Below, piece by piece: positions 7,305-11,147 of a DNA stretch of 11,147 bases. The first letter of the stretch is position 1. Every line of letters starts with the position of its first letter. The stretch spans positions 1 to 11,147 of the forward strand of contig JABFST010000087.1 in NCBI GenBank assembly GCA_013140465.1. Direction: 5' to 3'. The notes beneath the pieces are model-generated. The model was given only the letters and a program-made list of their open reading frames with translations, searched no databases and had not been told where the DNA came from. Position numbers and translations under genes: made by a program. The stretch comes from Methylococcaceae bacterium (GTDB lineage: Bacteria; Pseudomonadota; Gammaproteobacteria; Methylococcales; Methylomonadaceae).

Positions 7305-7815
7305 AAAGGTTTTCAAAAACAGGAACGATCAGTTGTGGATTGTGGGTTAAAGTATGCTGGCCTTTGCCGGTCTTGACCAGTATGGGTTGTGCGCCAACAG
7401 CCATCGCGGCTTGCAAGTCGCGCAAAGAATCGCCAATGACCGGGATTGCCGTCAATTCGGCCTGAAACTCGGCGGCAAAACGTGTAAGCATACCCGCTTT
7501 GGGCTTACGGCATTCGCAAGTGCTGTCAGCACCGTGTGGGCAATAATAAATGGCGCTAATATGCCCGCCTTTTTCCGCGACTAAGCTAAGCATTTTAGCA
7601 TGGATTTTTTCTAGCACAGATTCATCTAACAAGCCGCGTGCAATACCCGATTGGTTAGTGACCACCACGACCCGATAGCCCGCTTGGTTAAGCAAGGCTA
7701 TGGCTTCTAGGCTACCCGCTATGGGCTGCCATTCGTCGGGGGATTTGATAAAAGCGTCAGAATCGTGGTTAATAACGCCGTCGCGGTCTAACAAGATATA
7801 GCGGGGCAAGGTCAT
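7276..7815 (-). CDS. gmhB: D-glycero-beta-D-manno-heptose 1,7-bisphosphate 7-phosphatase
   Basis: It removes the C7 phosphate of heptose bisphosphate on the way to ADP-heptose for the lipopolysaccharide inner core, in the cytoplasm. The 179-residue protein is a HAD phosphatase. The catalytic loop LLDRDGVIN supplies Asp10 (nucleophile) and Asp12 (acid/base), VVTNQSG (about 51-57) is motif II, KPKAGM (about 104-109) carries the motif III lysine, and GDSLRDL (about 128-134) is motif IV. A zinc loop CPH...CEC (Cys92, His94, Cys100, Cys102) identifies the GmhB subfamily. Length is normal. It overlaps plsC downstream and is probably the first gene of the transcript, reading from the repeat-rich gap at 7816-8115. 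Confidence 0.95.
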   Translation of the reverse strand: MTLPRYILLDRDGVINHDSDAFIKSPDEWQPIAGSLEAIALLNQAGYRVVVVTNQSGIARGLLDESVLEKIHAKMLSLVAEKGGHISAIYYCPHGADSTCECRKPKAGMLTRFAAEFQAELTAIPVIGDSLRDLQAAMAVGAQPILVKTGKGQHTLTHNPQLIVPVFENLYDAAQHLIS

Positions 7816-7974
7816 GGCATGTAGGATGGCTGTATAAAGCCCCGTATTCTAACAAGATTATTTTTTTGGTGAGGTTTTTTGTCGGATTTTGGTGTAAGCA
7901 TCCGTTAGATTGCTATTTAAATACTGCACTGGGCTGACGGTGCAAACCGATTAGCAAGCGTCAATGGCAGTTGG

Positions 7975-8032
7975 AGTGCCACGGCTTTAGACGTTGCCGT
8001 GTCAGCCACAAAACATCTGAGGCCGTGGCACT
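7975..8032. repeat. Inverted-repeat element between gmhB and the nuclease gene
   Basis: Perfect 11-bp arms AGTGCCACGGC (7975-7985) and GCCGTGGCACT (8022-8032) enclose 36 bases. Inner short pairings occur too (ACGGC 7981-7985 with GCCGT 7996-8000; GGCTGAC 7932-7938 with GTCAGCC 8001-8007). The two genes here are divergent, so this is not a simple shared terminator. The look is that of a small palindromic intergenic repeat. Nothing coding is evident in 7816-8115. Confidence 0.6.
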
Positions 8033-8039
8033 GCATTTA

Positions 8040-8088
8040 ACTACGCGCAATGCCATGCCGCGTAGTCGAGGCTAAAGCCTCTCCCACA
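8040..8088. repeat. REP-like palindromic unit (two stacked hairpins)
   Basis: ACTACGCG (8040-8047) pairs with CGCGTAGT (8059-8066), and GAGGCT (8068-8073) pairs with AGCCTC (8076-8081) across a two-base loop. On the minus strand the second half reads TGTGGGAGAGGCTTTAGCCT then CGAC. That is closely analogous to the GTGGGAG-hairpin REP sequences known from Pseudomonas and other gammaproteobacteria. It lies just upstream of the nuclease gene. Confidence 0.6.
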
Positions 8089-8115
8089 TAGAGACTTCCC
8101 GCTTAGGATTTGCCC

Positions 8116-8940
8116 ATGTATTTATTACCCCTGCTTTTGCTTAGCCTATTGTTATCGCTGTCTAGCCATGCGGACATTTATCAGTGGCAAGACAGTGCCG
8201 GGCGGGCGCATTTTTCCGATCGGCCCCATGCCGACGCTAAAACGCTTAACATCAAGCCCGGTTATGGTTTTTATAGTATCAAGGCTGTTTATGACGGCGA
8301 TACCGTGGTGTTGGAGGATGGGCGCAGAATCCGCTTATTGGGCATAAACACGCCCGAAGTGCAGCATAGGGGAAATCCTGCCGAGGCGGGTGGTGAGGCC
8401 GCCAAAGCTTGGCTGCAAGCTAAATTGCAGCATAGCCGCGTGCGCTTGGAAACCGATGCGGAAAAAATTGATAACTATGGACGGACATTGGCGCATTTGT
8501 TTACCGAACAAAAAGAGCATATCAACTTGGCTTTAGTGCAGGCGGGTTTGGCGACCACTAGCATTTATCCGCCCAATTTGCGATACGCAGATAGTTTGTT
8601 GGCGGCAGAAAAACAGGCAGAACAGGCGCACTTAGGGGTGTGGCAACGCCCCGAATATGCACCGCGCCCGATTGCTGCGCTCAATGCTGAAAGCCATAGC
8701 GGGTGGGCGCGTTGGGTAGGGCAAGTGCGGCAGATACGGCACACGCCAAAATCGGTGTATTTGGTGTTTACCGACCGCTTTGAGGCGCGTATAGAACGCC
8801 AATGGTTGAAATTGTTTCCTGATATTAACGGTTATCAGGGCAAGACGTTAGAAGTACGCGGTTGGCTTAACAAAAATAAGCAGCATTTTTCGCTGTTACT
8901 GCGCCATCCGGCTGCCTTGCGTGTCGTTGGCTCCTCCTGA
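8116..8940 (+). CDS. Secreted thermonuclease-like (SNase/TNase) protein with DUF4124 segment
   Basis: It is expected to cleave nucleic acid outside the cytoplasm. The 274-residue product starts with a signal peptide (MYLLPLLLLSLLLSLSSHA, cut near 19/20). A DUF4124-like segment follows: DIYQWQDSAGRAHFSDRP (20-37). The SNase domain spans about 52-178 with YDGDTV (Asp60, Asp62), IRLLGINTPE (Arg73, Glu81) and YGRTLAHLF (Arg123), equivalent to Asp19/21, Arg35, Glu43 and Arg87 of staphylococcal nuclease. The position of Asp40 is Asn78. The ~95-residue C-terminal extension (VGQVRQIRHTPKSVYLVFTD...LEVRGWL) looks OB-fold-like. Start: AGGA (8105-8108) lies seven bases before the ATG at 8116, so the TTG two codons upstream is not used. 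It stands alone. Confidence 0.9.
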   Translation: MYLLPLLLLSLLLSLSSHADIYQWQDSAGRAHFSDRPHADAKTLNIKPGYGFYSIKAVYDGDTVVLEDGRRIRLLGINTPEVQHRGNPAEAGGEAAKAWLQAKLQHSRVRLETDAEKIDNYGRTLAHLFTEQKEHINLALVQAGLATTSIYPPNLRYADSLLAAEKQAEQAHLGVWQRPEYAPRPIAALNAESHSGWARWVGQVRQIRHTPKSVYLVFTDRFEARIERQWLKLFPDINGYQGKTLEVRGWLNKNKQHFSLLLRHPAALRVVGSS

Positions 8941-8977
8941 TGTTGTCCAGTGTAGGGTGTCGTAAAAGATAGTTTGT

Positions 8978-9012
8978 TCAGAATGCAATGAAGTATAACA
9001 TTCTGATTTTAT
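8978..9012 (+). terminator. Candidate intrinsic terminator of the nuclease gene
   Basis: TCAGAATG (8978-8985) and CATTCTGA (8999-9006) form an 8-bp stem with a 13-base loop, followed by TTTTATT. The stem is AT-rich and therefore weak, but it is the only such structure after the stop at 8940. Confidence 0.5.
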
Positions 9013-9041
9013 TGGGTTACGCTACGCCAACCCAACCTACG
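9012..9041. repeat. REP-like repeat touching the higA stop
   Basis: TTGGGTT (9012-9018) and AACCCAA (9029-9035) flank ACGCTACGCC and are followed by CCTACG. This GTAGG-TTGGGTT-GGCGTAGC-type palindrome is a widespread intergenic repeat form. On the minus strand its GCGTAG start supplies the higA stop codon (TAG, 9039-9037). Confidence 0.5.
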
Positions 9042-9342
9042 CAATTAACCCCTTTGGTTTGAATTCAATCTTTTCAACCGCATCAAGGTTGACAGTTTGC
9101 CTGGCATGCCAAAGATCATAATTGTCCTGCATAATCAGCCAGCTTTCTGGAGATCGTCCCAAGGCTTTTGATAGCCGAAGTGCCATTTCTGAACTTACAC
9201 CACTGCTGCCTTTTAAAATACGGTTTAACGAAGAAGGCGAAACGTCAAGTTTCGAAGAGAGTTGCCTACCCGTGATACCGAACGGTTCCAGATAGACTTC
9301 CCTGATGAACTCGCCCGGATGTGGTGGATTGTACATAGACAT
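9037..9342 (-). CDS. higA: HigA-family antitoxin (XRE-type helix-turn-helix)
   Basis: The antitoxin binds its toxin and represses the operon. The 101-residue protein has the family N-terminus NPPHPGEFIREVYLEPFGIT (5-24), then the helix-turn-helix TGRQLSSKLDVSPSSLNRIL (24-43). LSKALGRSPESWLIMQDNYD (57-76) and a VEKIEF tail follow. Length is normal. Its ATG at 9342 shares a base with the toxin-frame TAA (9344-9342), so translation is probably coupled. A GAGGA lies about nine bases before it. The last codons run into a REP-like repeat, so the natural C-terminus may have been trimmed or altered by a residue or two. The partner toxin gene is damaged, which leaves this antitoxin effectively orphaned. 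Confidence 0.93.
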   Translation of the reverse strand: MSMYNPPHPGEFIREVYLEPFGITGRQLSSKLDVSPSSLNRILKGSSGVSSEMALRLSKALGRSPESWLIMQDNYDLWHARQTVNLDAVEKIEFKPKGLIA

Positions 9343-9569
9343 TAGTGGTAATCCTCATAATCGAGAATGAAAGCATGACCGTCGTGGAATTCAAGCGTGA
9401 TACGCCAGTTGCCATTTACCCAAACTGACCATCGGTCGTTGTCCGGGCCCTTCAATGAGTGCAACTTGAAACCGGGGATTTCCAAATCTTCAATAGGGCC
9501 GTAGGATGTGTGAGCGGTAGAGACTGTGAAAGAATTAACGTAAGCTTGCTCATCGGAGTGAAAACACAT
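9342..9569 (-). pseudogene. higB: HigB/RelE-type toxin, 5'-truncated; open frame now starts inside a MITE
   Basis: HigB is a ribosome-dependent mRNA interferase of about 92 residues. Here the recognisable part is only the last ~51 residues, IEDLEIPGFKLHSLKG...WSVWVNGNWRITLEF...ILDYEDYH, encoded at 9342 to about 9500. Upstream of this the frame runs through a REP sequence (9501-9519) and then a MITE (from 9520). These supply an unrelated N-terminus, MCFHSDEQAYVNSFTVSTAH, and the ATG at 9569. The normal first ~40 residues (the MIKSF.. start and the following helices) are absent in every frame nearby. Translation of the chimera is possible, but toxin activity is doubtful because the N-terminal helices are missing. 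An automatic annotation would probably call it an intact RelE/ParE-family toxin. Confidence 0.8.
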
Positions 9570-9682
9570 GTTTTTTCACTCAAGTCTATAATTAAAACAA
9601 AGGCTTACGAAAATAAAAAACACCATTTTGTGAGTATTTGAAATACTTTCACAGTCTCGGTAGCGAACCGCATCAATCGCGT
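9501..9682 (+). repeat. REP-like repeat, left copy, split by a MITE
   Basis: The repeat reads GTAGGATGTGTGAGCGGTA (9501-9519) and resumes after the inserted MITE as GCGAACCGCATCAATCGCGT (9663-9682). Joined at the duplicated GGTA, it matches the reverse complement of 9903-9943 with two differences (one missing G, one G/A). Its left edge coincides with the loss of higB homology. It is inverted relative to the right copy and the two flank a RAYT remnant, the usual arrangement of REP sequences and their transposase. Confidence 0.85.
9520..9658. mobile_element. 139-bp MITE with perfect TIRs and GGTA target duplication
   Basis: Terminal inverted repeats GAGACTGTGAAAG (9520-9532) and CTTTCACAGTCTC (9646-9658) are perfect over 13 bp and agree at 16 of 17. 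The element is flanked by GGTA on both sides (9516-9519 and 9659-9662). Removing it plus one GGTA restores an almost exact copy of the REP seen at 9903-9943, which proves the insertion. Inside are further hairpins: CGTAAGC (9539-9545) with GCTTACG (9603-9609), GAGTGAAAA (9556-9564) with TTTTCACTC (9573-9581), and GTATTT-G-AAATAC (9634-9646). It has no transposase. The TIR type suggests mobilisation by an insertion sequence elsewhere, which I cannot name. Confidence 0.88.
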
Positions 9683-9718
9683 CATTGCTACCCATAAGGT
9701 ATAGGTCTATATTTTGGC

Positions 9719-9879
9719 ATCCCCAGTTTGCCGGATACCAGTTACGTTCGACAAAGCGGTGAAAGCTGGAGTGTTCCCAATCCGCGACATATCAGTCGCC
9801 TATTGCCTTTACGTTCTGCGAGATTGACCGTGAAAAACCATGCAGCCCCCAGAATGTAAATACGTCGGTAATCTGTCAT
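9719..9879 (-). pseudogene. REP-associated tyrosine transposase (RAYT) remnant, internally deleted
   Basis: RAYTs are Y1 HUH-type transposases that act on REP sequences. On the minus strand an ATG at 9879 begins MTDYRRIYILGAAWFFTVNL then AERKGNRRL, the typical RAYT N-terminus. After about thirty codons the frame shifts. In the next frame YVADWEHSSFHRFVERNWYP then ANWG follows (about 9721-9790), the typical RAYT C-terminus. Some 90-110 residues between them, including the HxH motif and catalytic tyrosine, are deleted. The junction lies near 9790. It is flanked by inverted REP copies, consistent with its identity. It cannot be functional. Confidence 0.85.
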
Positions 9880-9902
9880 GTTTATGCCTCACCGTTGGCT
9901 TC

Positions 9903-9943
9903 ACGCGATTGATGCGGTTCGTTACCGCTCACCACATCCTACG
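9903..9943 (-). repeat. REP-like repeat, right copy
   Basis: Reverse-complemented it starts CGTAGGATGTGGTGAGCGGT and ends ACCGCATCAATCGCGT. GATGTGGT and ACCGCATC can pair (one G-U) to give the hairpin typical of REPs. Over 9903-9926 it is the inverted partner of 9659-9682 with 23 of 24 matches. It lies 23 bases upstream of the RAYT remnant start. Confidence 0.85.
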
Positions 9944-9987
9944 CTAGTGTTTTGTTTTAGCGCACGTTACCGCGTTGGGGTTCTGAA

Positions 9988-10015
9988 AGGGTGGATTGCT
10001 AGGCGAATCCACCTT
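9988..10015. repeat. Hairpin GGTGGATT/AATCCACC
   Basis: GGTGGATT (9990-9997) and AATCCACC (10006-10013) form a perfect 8-bp stem with an 8-base loop, extendable by two pairs (one G-U). It is another short palindromic repeat in the 9900-10050 stretch, which otherwise shows no gene. Its central position between REP and promoter gives no clue to a function. Confidence 0.5.
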
Positions 10016-10056
10016 AGGAGTTGCAAGTTTCAGCAGTCGTTTAGCCCTAACTATAT

Positions 10057-10088
10057 TTGACAATTGGTCGTATTTGACTACAATTGTC
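10057..10088 (+). promoter_or_regulatory. Sigma-70-like promoter with an overlapping dyad
   Basis: TTGACA (10057-10062) and TACAAT (10079-10084) are separated by 16 bases, a near-consensus promoter with a predicted start at about 10091-10092. The perfect arms GACAATTG (10059-10066) and CAATTGTC (10081-10088) cover both hexamers. An inner GTC/GAC pair (10067-10069, 10076-10078) adds partial symmetry. A dimeric repressor bound here would shut the promoter. It points into the hairpin-terminator unit at 10099-10147. Confidence 0.65.
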
Positions 10089-10090
10089 GG

Positions 10091-10147
10091 CAACACGGCC
10101 CCTTTCGGTTTAGCTACTTCGGTAGTTGAGCTGCTTAGGGGTTTTTT
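10091..10147 (+). ncRNA. Candidate structured small RNA convergent with the AbiF-like gene
   Basis: A transcript starting near 10091 would be about 56 nt long and end in a U tract (10142-10147). Its fold is one long hairpin. The lower stem has 5 bp (CCCCU 10099-10103 with AGGGG 10137-10141), then a 2x3 internal loop. The upper stem has 12 continuous bp (10106-10117 with 10122-10133) and is closed by a C(UUCG)G tetraloop. Four of the twelve upper pairs are G-U on this strand and would be A-C mismatches on the other, and the U tract also follows only on this strand. The plus strand is therefore the RNA strand. AbiF proteins are reported to be stably associated with a non-coding RNA that acts as antitoxin. 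That role is inferred here from position and shape. A plain terminator is the alternative, but no coding gene precedes it, and it has its own promoter. Confidence 0.6.
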
Positions 10148-10173
10148 ATTGCCTGACAGTTTTGTGTTCTTGA

Positions 10174-11147
10174 TTACCACGCCCATTGCTCCCAGCCATC
10201 TACAGCTCCCATCCCGTTAAGATTAAGACCTACATGCTGTAAGTCTGGAAACTCCAATAACAATCTTGTTAATCGTTGCCCCCAACTTGAACTAGGATTA
10301 GTAATAGTCAGAAGATGCTTGGCGATACACAGCAGTAAAAATGGCCTGGCGAGCAAACGTGCATCACCCTGAAAGGGATCAACCCAAGACACCTCGCCGA
10401 CTTTTGGTAGCTTAGGCTGATCAATAATATTACGATTCCAAAGGCGGCTATGATGGGCGCAGACATTGCGTAAGTAATTCAAGCTGCGTAGCCAGGATGC
10501 AAAGATTCGACCGTTACTAACGCCATATTTACTTGCAATCGCATCTTGGTCGGCTTCTTTCATGCCTGCAAATAACGTGGATAATGTTCCGAAATCCCAA
10601 ATTTCACAGATGACCCAGATAGGCAAAGGAAACCCATATTTGGATTTGTTGTGCTTAATGAATTCTTCTTTTGAGCGGGAAATCAAGATAGCTTGCTTAC
10701 TCAACCACTGGTGATGATCGCTTAGGCCTGTTTTTTCATCGAACTTCGTCGAAAAATCTTCAAACAACAATTCCGGCTTGAGGTAAGCAAAGGGGTCTTT
10801 TTTACCCAGTGAGTGGGAAATATCAACGCGCAAACCAATTTCGATACGTTCCAGAGCATCCATTACCAACAATCGCAATTTTTTATCGAATACATAGAGT
10901 TCGACCGCATTCTGAAAACTAGCCCCCGATTTAAAATTATCCAACACTAAACGGTTGGTATGACCACGCTTAAATTTTTTTCCATTTGGCACCGCTAAAG
11001 GACAATAAACACCGCTACGTTCTCTAAATGGATACCAATAACCACTCAAACGGTAATAACCTATGCATTCAAGATAATGTAACGCCCTGGCTCTATCGGT
11101 AACGATCATGCCACGCTGAATCAATTGATCCAGCTGATCTTCATAGC
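10174..11147 (-). CDS. AbiF/AbiD-like Abi_2 family HEPN protein (5' end outside window)
   Basis: Abi_2 proteins are abortive-infection toxins of the HEPN ribonuclease type that stop phage spread. The frame is open to the right edge. The first visible residues YEDQLDQLIQRGMIVTD, then ALHYLECIGYYRLSGYWYPF, match the start of the family, so probably only 10-20 residues are missing. LYVFDKKLRLLVMDALERIE and then IGLRVDISH carry a first R-X4-H (RVDISH). The classical HEPN motif RNVCAH is at 10453-10470, followed by HSRLWNRN, typical of the family. The C-terminal ~90 residues are helical-looking. There is no signal peptide or membrane segment. The TAA at 10174 lies 27 bases from the U tract of the convergent RNA candidate, and no terminator for this gene is seen before it. 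Antisense contact between the two transcripts is therefore possible. Confidence 0.9.
   Translation of the reverse strand, partial: YEDQLDQLIQRGMIVTDRARALHYLECIGYYRLSGYWYPFRERSGVYCPLAVPNGKKFKRGHTNRLVLDNFKSGASFQNAVELYVFDKKLRLLVMDALERIEIGLRVDISHSLGKKDPFAYLKPELLFEDFSTKFDEKTGLSDHHQWLSKQAILISRSKEEFIKHNKSKYGFPLPIWVICEIWDFGTLSTLFAGMKEADQDAIASKYGVSNGRIFASWLRSLNYLRNVCAHHSRLWNRNIIDQPKLPKVGEVSWVDPFQGDARLLARPFLLLCIAKHLLTITNPSSSWGQRLTRLLLEFPDLQHVGLNLNGMGAVDGWEQWAW

Noticed and set aside
7975..8088. CRISPR array
   Set aside because: The repeats here are inverted, differ from one another, and do not recur at regular spacing.
9659..9926. One IS-like element defined by the 24-bp inverted repeat
   Set aside because: The inverted repeats are REP copies that match each other over 40 bp once the MITE is removed, and the interior is a RAYT remnant. 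It is not an insertion sequence with its own TIRs.
10099..10147. Ordinary terminator for the AbiF-like gene
   Set aside because: The U tract follows the hairpin on the plus strand, whereas the gene is on the minus strand. On the minus strand the four wobble pairs become mismatches and no T run follows.
9944..10186. 80-codon frame on the minus strand between the REP and the AbiF-like gene
   Set aside because: It spans the palindromic repeat, the promoter and the hairpin RNA, overlaps the AbiF-like gene end, and has no family resemblance. I also looked here for the missing HigB N-terminus and did not find it.

Overview
The window reads as chromosomal DNA of a Gram-negative proteobacterium, most likely a gammaproteobacterium. 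The evidence is the housekeeping set: mfd, the gmhB-plsC pair with overlapping ends, a lipoprotein, and an O-antigen-ligase-like protein of the exosortase-A/PEP-CTERM type. The abundance of short palindromic repeats and the remnant of a REP-associated transposase would fit a Thiotrichales- or Methylococcales-like organism, but that level of assignment is a guess.

Layout. Positions 2-2059 (+) hold the C-terminal two thirds of Mfd, cut by the left edge. Positions 2052-4441 hold a compact two-gene restriction-modification cassette on the minus strand (endonuclease, then a beta-class DNA methyltransferase). It sits exactly in the 3' end of mfd and is bounded by an 80-bp near-perfect duplication of that end. 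The displaced native mfd end and its intrinsic terminator lie at 4442-4549. Positions 4557-5816 (-) encode the exosortase-A-associated O-glycosylation ligase. Positions 6084-7815 (-) carry gmhB, plsC and a small lipoprotein gene, probably co-transcribed in that order. Positions 7816-8115 hold palindromic repeats, and 8116-8940 (+) encode a secreted thermonuclease-like protein with an N-terminal DUF4124 segment.

The right end, from about 9000, is an accessory patch. It has a higA antitoxin gene (intact) with a higB toxin gene whose 5' part is lost. The truncation point is a REP-like repeat, itself split by a 139-bp MITE that shows perfect terminal inverted repeats and a 4-bp target duplication. 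Next come an internally deleted RAYT (REP-associated tyrosine transposase) remnant and a second, inverted REP copy. At the far right is an Abi_2/AbiF-family HEPN protein (-, cut by the right edge). Convergent to its 3' end lies a compact unit of consensus-like promoter, long hairpin with UUCG loop, and U tract, which looks like a roughly 56-nt non-coding RNA gene.

The two most interesting items are the AbiF-like gene with its neighbouring structured RNA (a candidate RNA-antitoxin/toxin pair of the type proposed as ancestral to Cas13) and the R-M cassette inserted with a long target duplication that restores an almost normal mfd. Three layers of genome defence or addiction (R-M, higBA, Abi) thus occur within 9 kb, one of them decayed by nested mobile repeats.
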